DNA of 64,000 nt from Paludibacteraceae bacterium (GTDB lineage: Bacteria > Bacteroidota > Bacteroidia > Bacteroidales > Paludibacteraceae): contig JAILMN010000029.1 of NCBI GenBank assembly GCA_024692565.1, positions 1 through 64,000 on the forward strand, read 5' to 3'. The translations under genes and the position numbers were made by a program. The number at the start of each line of letters is the position of its first letter. Within the stretch, counting starts at the first letter, position 1. Below, piece by piece: positions 1-8,217 of the stretch. The notes under the pieces are model-generated. The model was not told the origin of the DNA and ran no database searches. It saw only the letters and a program-made list of their open reading frames with translations.

Positions 1-13
1 GCGATTTTTGTAG

Positions 14-21
14 TAATTTTG
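14..21 (+). promoter_or_regulatory. -7 promoter box for gtrA (partial promoter)
   Basis: TAATTTTG matches the Bacteroidota TAnnTTTG -7 box and is followed by GCAC. It lies 20 bases before the gtrA start. The matching -33 TTG would fall outside the window. Confidence 0.6.
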
Positions 22-40
22 CACCCGAATTGGAGAGCAA

Positions 41-547
41 ATGAACAAACTCGCGCAGATAATAACCAAAATCATCGATTTTTTCTATCGGCCGTTCCGC
101 ACTATCATGTCGGAGCAGTTGTTCCGTTATGCCGCGTGCGGAGGAGGCAACCTCGTGCTCGATTGGATACTCTATTTCCTCATTTATAACTTTGTTATCG
201 GCCACGAGATAGTCAATCTTCAATTTTCAATCTTCCATTTTCAATTTGCGCAAGCCATTACTCCCCATATTGCGACCCTCTGTATCGTCTTTCCGATCAC
301 GCTTCTGACGGGCTTCTGGCTGCAGAAATACGTCACCTTCACGCAATCGAATCTGCACGGCGCACGCCAGCTGACGCGATACATCAGCATCGTCGCGCTC
401 AACCTCGCCATCAACTATTTCGGACTCAAATTATGCGTCGAAGTGTGGGGCTGGTATCCGACGCCAAGTAAGATCGTAATCACCCTCATAACGGTCGTAA
501 TCAGCTATTTCGGACAAAAATATTACTCATTTAGAGTAAAAAAATGA
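41..547 (+). CDS. GtrA family membrane protein
   Basis: Small polytopic inner-membrane protein of the GtrA family, generally implicated in moving lipid-linked sugars for surface polysaccharide modification. It has 168 residues, a usual family length, and about four hydrophobic segments (roughly residues 33-53, 72-92, 110-130 and 143-160). Family-like features are the LFRYAACGGG start of the first helix and the W-L-Q-K-Y-V-T-F motif after the second. The loop around residues 58-70, rich in F, N and Q, is encoded by an imperfect heptamer array (214-248) and looks like a lineage-specific insertion kept in frame. The gene appears monocistronic: the next gene has its own promoter at 567-597. The substrate cannot be inferred because the upstream context is cut off. 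Confidence 0.85.
   Translation: MNKLAQIITKIIDFFYRPFRTIMSEQLFRYAACGGGNLVLDWILYFLIYNFVIGHEIVNLQFSIFHFQFAQAITPHIATLCIVFPITLLTGFWLQKYVTFTQSNLHGARQLTRYISIVALNLAINYFGLKLCVEVWGWYPTPSKIVITLITVVISYFGQKYYSFRVKK
214..248 (+). repeat. Heptamer array inside gtrA (5 units)
   Basis: Five consecutive 7-nt units: CAATCTT, CAATTTT, CAATCTT, CCATTTT, CAATTTG. They are translated in frame as a short F/N/Q-rich loop of the GtrA protein. The period matches the other heptamer arrays in this window, but the unit sequence is different. Confidence 0.8.
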
Positions 548-566
548 TAAAAAACGGCATGCGCTC

Positions 567-597
567 TTGCGTATGTCATTTTTTTGTAGTAATTTTG
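567..597 (+). promoter_or_regulatory. Promoter of the sugar isomerase-like gene
   Basis: A -33 TTG (567-569, context TTGCGTATGTCA), a T tract, then a -7 TAATTTTG (590-597) with 20 bases between. It probably drives the gene at 641 and, by read-through, the aldolase and CoA-transferase genes. Confidence 0.75.
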
Positions 598-640
598 CAC
601 GCAAAATTGAACGAACATAAATCATAAAACCTATAAAACC

Positions 641-1729
641 ATGTTACACAAATTATTTACTGACCTACACACAGAGGTAGAGAAAATACCGTTTAAGGTA
701 TCGGATTCGTTCATCCGTGACAATCAAGTAGTAGCCGTTTTGTCCGGTGGTACAGAGGCTAAGTTCGTAGAACTTGTTCGCGAGAAGCAAATTGACCTCA
801 AGCGTCCTGTCTATCTGCTGGTTAGTGAGTTCAGTAACTCGCTGCCTGCTGCGTTGGAGATCTTGAGTTTCATTCGCCAGCGCAAGGGTATGGCGAAGAT
901 TATGCAACATCCGAAGGATATCATCTTCCCGGAAGAGAGTGAGACTGAGTCGCTGACGCGTGCGCCGCTCGCGAAAGTGCTCAAGAATACCGAGAAGCAG
1001 CGTCTGGGTATCGTTGGCGCGCCGTCCGATTGGTTGATTGCCTCCCTTGTGGACAAAAAGGCTGTGCTCAAAGAAATGAATTTTGAGATCGTCGAGATTC
1101 CGTTTGAGGAGTTGTCGAGTATAGGTGTGGTAGATCCCGGAATGCCGGGCGCTGAGGCTATCTTCGAGCGCATGAAAGAGATCGTGAACAAGCATCAGCT
1201 GCATGGTATCACGCTCCGCTGCTATGACTTATTCAAAGCCGTTAAGAACACCGGTTGTATCGCTATCAGCAAGCTGAATGACTTCGGTATTCCTGCTGCT
1301 TGCGAAGGCGATGTTCCTGCGCTCATCACCCTCATGGTCTGCAAGAAACTGACCGGCGAAACGGGCTTCTTGGCTAACCCCGCACGTATCACGCAGACCG
1401 GCGAGATTCTGCTTACCAAGTGTACCATCCCGTTGGAGATGACCGCGAAACATGAGTTCACCACGCAGTTTGAGTCGGGTATCGGTGTAGCAATCCACGG
1501 CGAATTGGAGCCGGGCGAGTACACGCTCGTCAAGCTGGCGCACGACATGAAGCGTCTGTTGGCGGTAAATGTAACCGTAACACGTTGCCAATACGAGCAG
1601 AACCTCTGCCGCACGCAGGTTTGGATTCAATCGACGCCGATTGTAAGTCAATATCTGCTTACTTCGCCGCTGTCCAACCACCACATCCTCATCAAGGGTC
1701 ATCATGCCGCTAAATTCTGGAGAGAATAA
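641..1729 (+). CDS. L-fucose/arabinose isomerase-like protein, function unknown
   Basis: A 362-residue protein without signal peptide or membrane segment. The second half resembles the C-terminal region of the L-fucose/L-arabinose isomerase superfamily: an ACEGDVPALIT motif (near residue 225), where the Glu and Asp of CEGD correspond to metal ligands in that superfamily, a GxGxAIHGELEPGEYTLVKL-like stretch, and a C-terminal SNHH histidine pair. The first half (VVAVLSGGTEAKFVEL, LLVSEFSNSLPAALEIL) resembles the N-terminal substrate domain. It is shorter than true fucose isomerases (about 590 residues), so I do not assign that reaction. It precedes fructose-bisphosphate aldolase by 57 bases, which suggests a role in sugar or sugar-phosphate metabolism. 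That role is inference. Confidence 0.55.
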   Translation: MLHKLFTDLHTEVEKIPFKVSDSFIRDNQVVAVLSGGTEAKFVELVREKQIDLKRPVYLLVSEFSNSLPAALEILSFIRQRKGMAKIMQHPKDIIFPEESETESLTRAPLAKVLKNTEKQRLGIVGAPSDWLIASLVDKKAVLKEMNFEIVEIPFEELSSIGVVDPGMPGAEAIFERMKEIVNKHQLHGITLRCYDLFKAVKNTGCIAISKLNDFGIPAACEGDVPALITLMVCKKLTGETGFLANPARITQTGEILLTKCTIPLEMTAKHEFTTQFESGIGVAIHGELEPGEYTLVKLAHDMKRLLAVNVTVTRCQYEQNLCRTQVWIQSTPIVSQYLLTSPLSNHHILIKGHHAAKFWRE

Positions 1730-1737
1730 AAAAATGT

Positions 1738-1779
1738 CAAATATAAAATCTAAAATATAAAATCTAAAATTTAAATTTT
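1738..1779 (+). repeat. Heptamer array in the aldolase leader (6 units)
   Basis: Six A+T-rich 7-nt units in a row: CAAATAT, AAAATCT, AAAATAT, AAAATCT, AAAATTT, AAATTTT. They fill nearly the whole 57-base gap before the aldolase start. In a phylum that starts translation on A-rich unstructured leaders this may affect translation, but that is inference. Confidence 0.8.
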
Positions 1780-1786
1780 ATCTATT

Positions 1787-2788
1787 ATGGTAAGTTACAA
1801 GGAATTAGGCCTCGTCAACACTCGTGAGATGTTTGCCAAGGCTATCAAGGGAGGCTACGCTATCCCTGCATTCAATTTCAACAACATGGAGCAGCTGCAG
1901 GCTATCATCAAAGCAGCTGCTGAGACCAAGAGTCCGGTCATCCTGCAGGTTTCCAAAGGTGCGCGTAACTATGCGAACCAAACCCTGCTCCGTTACATGG
2001 CTCAAGGTGCTGTAGAGTACGCTAAAGAGCTCGGTTGGGAGAAGCCGGAGATCGTGCTTCACCTCGACCACGGAGATAGCTTCGAGCTCTGCAAATCTTG
2101 CGTGGACTTCGGTTTCTCCAGCGTCATGATTGATGCTTCTTCCCTTCCGTACGAAGAGAACATCGCCCTCACCAAGAAAGTCGTTGAGTACGCTCATCAG
2201 TTCGATGTAACCGTTGAGGCTGAGCTCGGCGTTTTGGCAGGTGTGGAGGACGAAGTATCGTCTGCTGTCAGCCATTACACGAAGCCGGAAGAGGTAGTTG
2301 ATTTCGCTACCCGCACGGGCTGCGACTCTCTCGCTATCTCTATCGGTACCAGCCACGGCGCATACAAATTCACGCCGGAGCAATGTACACGTGACCCGAA
2401 GACGGGCAAACTCGTGCCGCCTCCTTTGGCATTCGACGTGCTCGACGCTATCATGGAGCAACTGCCGGGATTCCCCATCGTTCTCCACGGTTCGTCTTCC
2501 GTTCCGCAAGAGTACGTGGACATCATCAACCAGTTCGGCGGCAAGCTGCCTGACGCAGTAGGTATTCCTGAGGAGCAACTCCGCAAGGCAAGCCGTAGTG
2601 CTGTTTGCAAGATCAATATCGACTCCGATAGCCGTCTTGCCTTCACCGCTGCTGTACGTAAAGTGCTGGCTGAGAAACCGGGTGAGTTTGACCCGCGTAA
2701 GTACTGTGGCGTTGCACGTGACTACATGGAGGAACTCTATAAGCACAAAATTATTGATGTACTGGGTTCTAACGGCCACGCTGAATAA
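1787..2788 (+). CDS. fba: Class II fructose-1,6-bisphosphate aldolase
   Basis: Zinc-dependent aldolase that splits fructose-1,6-bisphosphate into glyceraldehyde-3-phosphate and dihydroxyacetone phosphate in cytosolic glycolysis. 333 residues. Class II hallmarks are AIPAFNFNNMEQLQAI at the N-terminus, the zinc-binding HLDHGDSFE, the catalytic VEAELG segment, the metal-ligand SIGTSHGAYKF and HGSSSVP. The start follows the heptamer array and fits the family N-terminus. The CoA-transferase gene begins 3 bases after its stop, so the two are surely cotranscribed, coupling glycolysis to acetate/succinate end-product metabolism. Confidence 0.95.
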   Translation: MVSYKELGLVNTREMFAKAIKGGYAIPAFNFNNMEQLQAIIKAAAETKSPVILQVSKGARNYANQTLLRYMAQGAVEYAKELGWEKPEIVLHLDHGDSFELCKSCVDFGFSSVMIDASSLPYEENIALTKKVVEYAHQFDVTVEAELGVLAGVEDEVSSAVSHYTKPEEVVDFATRTGCDSLAISIGTSHGAYKFTPEQCTRDPKTGKLVPPPLAFDVLDAIMEQLPGFPIVLHGSSSVPQEYVDIINQFGGKLPDAVGIPEEQLRKASRSAVCKINIDSDSRLAFTAAVRKVLAEKPGEFDPRKYCGVARDYMEELYKHKIIDVLGSNGHAE

Positions 2789-2790
2789 TT

Positions 2791-4287
2791 ATGGCACTTC
2801 CTCTCATGACAGCGGAGCAAGCCGCTGAATTGATTCAACATGGTGACGTCTTGGGCATGGGTGGTTTCACGGCTACCGGAGTGCCCAAGGCGGTTCCTTT
2901 TGCCCTCGCACAGCGCGCAGAGAAACTGCACGCAGAGGGTAAACCTTTCCGCGTGGGACTGGAGACCGGTGCGTCTATGGGAGATAGTTGTGACGGTGCT
3001 TTAGCGCGTGCACACGCTGTTGAATTCCGTACGCCGTACCAATCGAATAAGTCGATGCGCGAGGAGATCAACGCTGAAGGAACGCACTATTTCGACATGC
3101 ACCTGAGCCATATGGCGCAAGATTTGCGTTACGGCTTCCTGCCGAAACCCCAATGGGCTATCATCGAGGCTTCGTACGTAGGCGAAGACGGCGTCATCGT
3201 TCCTGCCGCAGGTGTGGGTATCATGCCTACGATCTGCCGCGTAGCGGATAAGATCATCATCGAGCTCAACGAGATGTTCCCGGCTTCTATGCGAGGCATG
3301 CACGATCTGTATGAACCGCTCGACCCGCCTTACCGCAAGGAGATTCCTATCTACAAACCTTCTGACCGCTGCGGCTCCGATCATATCAAAGTCGATCCGG
3401 CGAAGATTGCCGCTGTGGTAAAGACGAATCGTCCGAACGAGATTCCTGCGTTCACGCCCGTGGATGCTATCACGGCTAAGATCGGTGAGAACGTAGCGCT
3501 CTTCCTCGAGAAAGAGTTGCACGAGGGACGTATTCCGGCATCGTTCTTACCCATCCAATCGGGTGTAGGAAACGTAGCCAACGCTGTACTCGGTGAGCTC
3601 GGTAAGAATCCGCATATTCCGCCGTTTGAGATGTATTCGGAAGTCGTTCAAGACTCCGTAGTGGATCTCATTAAAGCCGGCCATTGTAAGTTCGCTTCGG
3701 GTTGCTCGTTGCGCCTCGTAGAATCCAAGATGGCAGAAGTGCTTGCTGATCTGGATTTCTACCGCGACAAGTTGCTTCTTCGTCCGCAGGAGACCTCCAA
3801 TAACCCCGAGCTTATCCGTCGAATGGGACTTATCGCCATCAATACGGCGCTCGAGGCAGATATCTACGGAAACGTCAATTCGACCCATGTATGCGGTACG
3901 AAGATGATGAACGGTATCGGCGGTAGCGGCGACTTTGCACGTAACGCTTATATCTCTATCTTCACCACCGCTTCTACGGCGAAGAACGGCGCGATCTCGT
4001 CGATCGTACCGATGGTGACGCACCTCGATCATAGCGAGCACTCCGTCAAAGTGCTGGTAACCGAGCAAGGTGTAGCCGACCTGCGTGGTAAGAGTCCGCG
4101 TCAGCGCGCAGAAGAGATCATCAACAACTGCGTGGCTCCGGAGTATCGCGAGATGCTGCGTGACTACCTCAAGCACGCTAAACACGGACAGACCCAACAT
4201 AATCTGTCGCTCGCCTTCGCTATGCATGAGGAGTTCCTCAAGTCCGGCGATATGCGTAATACGAAATGGGAGAATTACCTGCGTTAA
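2791..4287 (+). CDS. Acetyl-CoA hydrolase/transferase (succinate or propionate CoA-transferase type)
   Basis: 498-residue class I CoA-transferase of the acetyl-CoA hydrolase/transferase family, which moves CoA between acetyl-, succinyl- or propionyl-CoA and a free acid. The N-terminal HGDVLGMGGFTATGVPKAVP opens the first Rossmann-like domain. The glycine-rich SGVGNVANAVLGEL forms the CoA/oxyanion region. The Glu in SEVVQD (about residue 284) is the expected catalytic residue that forms the glutamyl-CoA thioester. GTKMMNGIGGSGDFARNA is a C-terminal family motif. In fermentative Bacteroidota this enzyme makes acetate or propionate with energy conservation. The exact acid pair is not decided by sequence. 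It ends 3 bases from the convergent yjjW-like gene, with no visible terminator between. Confidence 0.88.
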   Translation: MALPLMTAEQAAELIQHGDVLGMGGFTATGVPKAVPFALAQRAEKLHAEGKPFRVGLETGASMGDSCDGALARAHAVEFRTPYQSNKSMREEINAEGTHYFDMHLSHMAQDLRYGFLPKPQWAIIEASYVGEDGVIVPAAGVGIMPTICRVADKIIIELNEMFPASMRGMHDLYEPLDPPYRKEIPIYKPSDRCGSDHIKVDPAKIAAVVKTNRPNEIPAFTPVDAITAKIGENVALFLEKELHEGRIPASFLPIQSGVGNVANAVLGELGKNPHIPPFEMYSEVVQDSVVDLIKAGHCKFASGCSLRLVESKMAEVLADLDFYRDKLLLRPQETSNNPELIRRMGLIAINTALEADIYGNVNSTHVCGTKMMNGIGGSGDFARNAYISIFTTASTAKNGAISSIVPMVTHLDHSEHSVKVLVTEQGVADLRGKSPRQRAEEIINNCVAPEYREMLRDYLKHAKHGQTQHNLSLAFAMHEEFLKSGDMRNTKWENYLR

Positions 4288-4290
4288 GGT

Positions 4291-5010
4291 TTATTTGACC
4301 GTTACTTCGAGATTGAGCGATTGTGCAAACGCAGCATAGTCGCTCATTTCTTTTTCGGTCGGCATAGGATGTTCCGCCAACTCCCCAACCACTCCATGCG
4401 GGCGAAAACGAAGCAAACGAACAGGTGATTTTTTTCCGATGGATGCGAAGATATCTGCTATGTTTCGCAATATCGTTTCCACATCCACTCTGTCCGGTAA
4501 ACAAACGATTCGCACTTCGGTTAACAGGTCGTGCTCCAATAACCAAACGAGGTTTTCTTTGACCGTTTGATTGCTTGAAGCCTGTGTCAAGCGGTTATAA
4601 ACGGCTGTATCCCATGCTTTTACATCCAGCATCACACCGTTACAATGCGCCATCAACTGCGGATAGCGAGCAAAAGGAATCGTACCGTTACTGTCAATCA
4701 AACAACTCAAACTATGCCCGCATTCATCGGATAAATTCTGAACTGCTGCGAATAGTTCGGCGAGCCATTCGGCTTGTAGCATACACTCTCCGCCGGAAAC
4801 GGTGATACCGCGGATAAACGGAATACCTTTGCGTACTTCGTCCAGCACTTGCGTTACACTCATTTCCGTAGCTTCCGCATCATGCATAGCTTGCGTCTCG
4901 GGATTATGGCAATAGGCGCAACGGATATTGCAGCCTTGCAGAAAGATAGCGGTTCGGTTACCCAAACCGTCCACCGTCGATTGTCCTATGATTTTTCGAA
5001 CAAGAGCCAT
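4291..5010 (-). CDS. yjjW: YjjW family glycyl radical enzyme activase (radical SAM)
   Basis: Radical SAM protein of 239 residues that should install the glycyl radical on the adjacent YjjI-type enzyme. The [4Fe-4S]/SAM motif CX3CX2C is C27-NIR-C31-AY-C34, preceded by VDGLGNRTAIFLQG. ITVSGGE and DSNGTIP...VMLDVKAWD follow, as in E. coli YjjW. The two ferredoxin-type cysteine clusters found as an insert in E. coli YjjW are absent, giving a shorter, PflA-like core. It lies 13 bases downstream of yjjI in the same operon, which is the best argument for YjjW rather than NrdG. Confidence 0.85.
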   Translation of the reverse strand: MALVRKIIGQSTVDGLGNRTAIFLQGCNIRCAYCHNPETQAMHDAEATEMSVTQVLDEVRKGIPFIRGITVSGGECMLQAEWLAELFAAVQNLSDECGHSLSCLIDSNGTIPFARYPQLMAHCNGVMLDVKAWDTAVYNRLTQASSNQTVKENLVWLLEHDLLTEVRIVCLPDRVDVETILRNIADIFASIGKKSPVRLLRFRPHGVVGELAEHPMPTEKEMSDYAAFAQSLNLEVTVK

Positions 5011-5023
5011 CCAGCACTAACCC

Positions 5024-6514
5024 TCACACTCCGCGTACTTTGCGATTCGCCAAATGAGCCGAAGCATAAGTCGGAGCGCCTAACTGCGTGGTATTTTGCA
5101 GAACCGCCTGACCGTTGTTCCATTTCTCAATCTCCGATCGCTTCACCAAATATCCGGTGATACGTACCAAATCGGAATCCGAGGCATAGAAAGCGATATA
5201 TTTCTGTCCGAGCGAGAACGCACCTTTGATGATATCGAGTACCGCAGCAGGATTCTGTTTGCCGGTGATATCGAAAGGCAGAATATCCGAGCAACCGGTC
5301 GGAATAAACCGATGGAAGCGGGCAGAATGCCGCAAATGGTCGTATATCGATTCGGGTTCATCGCCTACCGGAATACGGATACCGGACGTAACGCCGTAAT
5401 CGGTATCAATACCTACCTGCGCATGCAGCAGCAGACGATGGTTGGCAATCTCGCAATACGGACATTCGTATTCGTTCACATACGCTGTGATGACTTCCAT
5501 GATCTGCTCGGCGATATCGTCCGCTTCGGCATCAGAACCGTATTTCTTTCCTTCCGGCGCAAAATGATTAGCCGCTTCGGCAAGTCCGACCAAACCGAAC
5601 ATCGCTACAAACCGATCGCGCTCTACGAATCCTTCGGTAGCCAAGAAATGACTCTCGAAGAAACCGGACTCTTCCACGATGAAGCGAATACGCGCAGACA
5701 TATATTCCGCCATGCAATGCATCGCTTCGGGAAGCAGTTTGGTCAGGAATTCCTCTTTGCTCTCCGTCAGCGCAGCCAAACGAGGCAGCACGAGTCGCGT
5801 CAGCGTATAACTACCGCCGGCAATAGGCAGAATATTATAGCACGACGAGATGCCGTATCGGTCATAGGTCTTCGCATTCAGCACGTCGTTACAGATCGCA
5901 GGATTAGCCACGCAAAGCGATGTGTAAATCGCTTGCTCTGCGAAATCATCCGGCGTAACGGCAGGGTCATATTTGAGCGTCAGATTAGGTACCGCTTGCT
6001 CCAATTCGCGATCCACTTCCAGAATCAATCGTCCTGCACGCGAAGCCTGCGGTCCCAGATTGGCATGACAGAAAGAGTCCGTGATTGTGCGATCCAGATA
6101 GAGCAGGAAATTGCGCAGTTTGCGCTTCACTTCCTCATCGCTCAGCTCACCGATAAACGGCTCAATCAGTTTATCGAGATCGCCTAAGAAAACCGGATAC
6201 GTGGTGATGGACGGCACATGACGATAGAGCACCTGCAAGAAGGTCAGCAGTTCATCGAAGTCCTGCGGAGGATCCAATTCCAGGAACTTAACGCCGTTCT
6301 TAACCGCTTTTTCATAATCTGGCATGATGTAACGCGGACGATAAGGCGCATTGCCCTCGTTGAGGTTGCAAATCACACCCTTGTCGAAATAGAAACGCGT
6401 ACGCTCCGGCATCGGAAGTACATTGAGCGTGTCCTCAGCGGCGTGCGCCAAAGCGACCACTTTTTGTTCGTAACTCAACTTACGAGAAATAACAATCGAA
6501 TAGATGTCTGCCAT
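5024..6514 (-). CDS. yjjI: YjjI family glycyl radical enzyme
   Basis: 496-residue member of the YjjI (DUF3029) family of glycyl radical enzymes, whose substrate is not established. Shared with E. coli YjjI, as I recall that sequence, are GVICNLNEGNAPYRPRY near the N-terminus, VLYRHVPSITTYPVFLGDLD, LDRTITDSFCHANLGP, and GISSCYNILPIAGGSYTL, which holds the likely thiyl-radical Cys. The C-terminal VRITGYLV places the glycyl radical at about Gly454. I chose the ATG at 6514; an in-frame TTG at 6526 is unlikely because it sits only about 11 bases from the -7 box. In E. coli yjjI-yjjW lies beside the deo genes; here deoC is about 55 kb away. Confidence 0.88.
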   Translation of the reverse strand: MADIYSIVISRKLSYEQKVVALAHAAEDTLNVLPMPERTRFYFDKGVICNLNEGNAPYRPRYIMPDYEKAVKNGVKFLELDPPQDFDELLTFLQVLYRHVPSITTYPVFLGDLDKLIEPFIGELSDEEVKRKLRNFLLYLDRTITDSFCHANLGPQASRAGRLILEVDRELEQAVPNLTLKYDPAVTPDDFAEQAIYTSLCVANPAICNDVLNAKTYDRYGISSCYNILPIAGGSYTLTRLVLPRLAALTESKEEFLTKLLPEAMHCMAEYMSARIRFIVEESGFFESHFLATEGFVERDRFVAMFGLVGLAEAANHFAPEGKKYGSDAEADDIAEQIMEVITAYVNEYECPYCEIANHRLLLHAQVGIDTDYGVTSGIRIPVGDEPESIYDHLRHSARFHRFIPTGCSDILPFDITGKQNPAAVLDIIKGAFSLGQKYIAFYASDSDLVRITGYLVKRSEIEKWNNGQAVLQNTTQLGAPTYASAHLANRKVRGV

Positions 6515-6536
6515 GGTTTTATTCAAAATTGGACTG

Positions 6537-6567
6537 CAAAAGTACTACAAAAATCGCATATATGCAA
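6537..6567 (-). promoter_or_regulatory. Promoter of the yjjI-yjjW operon
   Basis: On the minus strand: TTGCATATATGC (-33 at 6565-6567), a T tract, then TACTTTTG (-7 at 6537-6544), with 20 bases between. It is divergent from the porX promoter, about 38 bases apart. Confidence 0.8.
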
Positions 6568-6604
6568 GAAAAGTTTGATTTTTTGCGTAAAAATGGTACA
6601 ATTT

Positions 6605-6635
6605 TTGCACATGTCAGAAAAAAGCAGTATTTTTG
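6605..6635 (+). promoter_or_regulatory. Promoter of porX
   Basis: TTGCACATGTCA (-33 at 6605-6607), an A tract, GCAG, then TATTTTTG (-7 at 6628-6635), with 20 bases between. It lies 19 bases before the porX ATG, giving a very short leader. Confidence 0.8.
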
Positions 6636-6654
6636 CAGACGAAAACGAAATCAT

Positions 6655-8217
6655 ATGAATCGAATTCTTTGGATTGACGATGAGATTGACTTGCTGCAAC
6701 CGTATATCATTTACCTGACGAGTAAGGGTTACGAGGTCACAACAGCAAGTAACGGAGAGGATGCGCTCGACCTTTTGAGTGCACAGGATATTGTGTTCTT
6801 GGATGAGAACATGCCGGGAATGACCGGATTGGAGACGCTGCAGGAGATCAAGCGTCTGCATCCCGAAGTGCCGGTAGTGATGATCACCAAGAGCGAGGAA
6901 GAGCATATCATGGAGCAGGCGATAGGGGAGCAGATTGCCGATTATCTGATTAAACCGGTGAACCCGAGTCAGATTCTGCTGTGCCTCAAGAAGCATATTC
7001 ACCAGCAGGCGATTGTGACCGAACATGTGCAGCAAAACTACCGTCAGGAGTGGAGCGATATATCGTATATGATCGATACGGCGACTACGTTTGAGGAGTG
7101 GGCAGCTATCGTGCGAACGCTCAGCAAATGGGATCTGGAGTTGGAAGATTCGCCCATGCGTTCGCTTATTGACGACCAGCGCACGCAAGCCAATGCGGCG
7201 TTTGCCAAATGGATCGCAAAGAACTACGAGTCTTGGTTCGAAGCTCGTAAATCCTCAATCGCTCAATCGTCAATCGCTCAATCGTCAATTCCTCTGATGT
7301 CTCCTGACGTTATGAAGCACTCTGTCTTCCCGCTCTTGGACAAAGGAGAGAAAGTGCTGCTGTGCGTGATTGATAATTTCCGTTACGACCAGTGGAAGAC
7401 TATTCAACCGCTGCTGAGCGAGTTCTACACCGTGCAGAACGAAGAGCAGTACATGAGTATTCTACCTACCGCTACGCAGTATGCGCGCAACGCCATTTTC
7501 TCGGGTCTGCTGCCGCTGCAGATACAGGAGATGTACCCGCAGTATTGGGTTGAGGAAGGCGATGAAGAGAGCAAGAATCAATACGAGAAAGAATTGGTAC
7601 AGACGCTTTTGGACAGATATCGTCGCCGCGAGAGTTTCAATTATTGGAAGGTCAACGAAAGCGATTTCTGCGAGCGCGTGATAGCGCAACTGAAAGGCGC
7701 ACAGGCGCCGCTGAATATCGTCGTGCTCAATTTCATCGACATGCTGTCACACTCGCGTACCGAGAGTAAGATGATGCGCGAGTTGGCGAACGATGAGTCG
7801 GCGTATAGAAGCCTGACACTCAGTTGGTTCCGCCATTCGCCTACCTATGAATTACTGCGTCGTGCAGCCGAGTTGGGCTTTACCCTCGTGCTCACTACCG
7901 ATCATGGTACCACGCGCGTCAAGAATGCCGTGCAGATCATCGCGGACAAGAACACGAACACCAATATCCGCTACAAAGTAGGCAAGGCGCTGAATTGCTC
8001 GTCGAAGAATGTGATGTCCATCGAGCAACCGAAGCGTGTCGGACTGCCCTGCCCGAACGTCAGCAGCAGTTATGCCTTCTGCACCGGTAGCGATTTCTTC
8101 GCTTATCCGAACCAATTCAATTACTATGCGCAGTACTACCGCAATACCTTCCAGCACGGCGGTATTTCGCTTGAAGAAATGATTATTCCGCTTGTCACAC
8201 TAACGCCCAAGAAATGA
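6655..8217 (+). CDS. porX: PorX-type response regulator with PglZ domain (T9SS regulator)
   Basis: 520-residue two-domain regulator. Residues 1-120 are a CheY-like receiver with the acidic pocket D8-D9, phospho-acceptor D50 (VFLDENMPGMTG) and DYLIKPVNP with the conserved Lys. The C-terminal PglZ/alkaline-phosphatase-like domain has metal-binding motifs (CVIDNFRYDQW, LPTATQYARNAIFSG, VVLNFIDMLSH, LTTDHGTTRVKN). In Porphyromonas and Flavobacterium PorX with PorY controls the type IX secretion system. No PorY-like kinase is in the window. The start at 6655 is preferred over upstream in-frame codons because the receiver begins at MNRILWIDDE and the promoter overlaps the longer frame. A heptamer array (7255-7291) encodes the SSIAQSSIAQSS linker before the PglZ domain. 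Confidence 0.9.
   Translation: MNRILWIDDEIDLLQPYIIYLTSKGYEVTTASNGEDALDLLSAQDIVFLDENMPGMTGLETLQEIKRLHPEVPVVMITKSEEEHIMEQAIGEQIADYLIKPVNPSQILLCLKKHIHQQAIVTEHVQQNYRQEWSDISYMIDTATTFEEWAAIVRTLSKWDLELEDSPMRSLIDDQRTQANAAFAKWIAKNYESWFEARKSSIAQSSIAQSSIPLMSPDVMKHSVFPLLDKGEKVLLCVIDNFRYDQWKTIQPLLSEFYTVQNEEQYMSILPTATQYARNAIFSGLLPLQIQEMYPQYWVEEGDEESKNQYEKELVQTLLDRYRRRESFNYWKVNESDFCERVIAQLKGAQAPLNIVVLNFIDMLSHSRTESKMMRELANDESAYRSLTLSWFRHSPTYELLRRAAELGFTLVLTTDHGTTRVKNAVQIIADKNTNTNIRYKVGKALNCSSKNVMSIEQPKRVGLPCPNVSSSYAFCTGSDFFAYPNQFNYYAQYYRNTFQHGGISLEEMIIPLVTLTPKK
7255..7291 (+). repeat. Heptamer array inside porX (5 units)
   Basis: Units TCAATCG, TCAATCG, TCAATCG, TCAATCG, TCAATTC, with a single extra C after the first and third. 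Translated in frame as SSIAQSSIAQSSI in the linker between the receiver-side helices and the PglZ domain. Confidence 0.8.

Noticed and set aside
1805..2779. 324-codon open frame antisense to the aldolase gene
   Set aside because: A mirror frame of a strongly conserved gene; many such antisense frames arise here from codon bias.
5096..6187. 363-codon open frame antisense to yjjI
   Set aside because: Shadow of the glycyl radical enzyme gene; biased composition and no recognisable motif.
6515..6526. TTG start four codons upstream for yjjI
   Set aside because: It would sit within the first bases after the transcription start; the ATG at 6514 is a better start.
6529..6654. N-terminal extension of porX in the same frame
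   Set aside because: It runs through the porX promoter (6605-6635), and the encoded residues do not resemble a receiver; the family start is at 6655.
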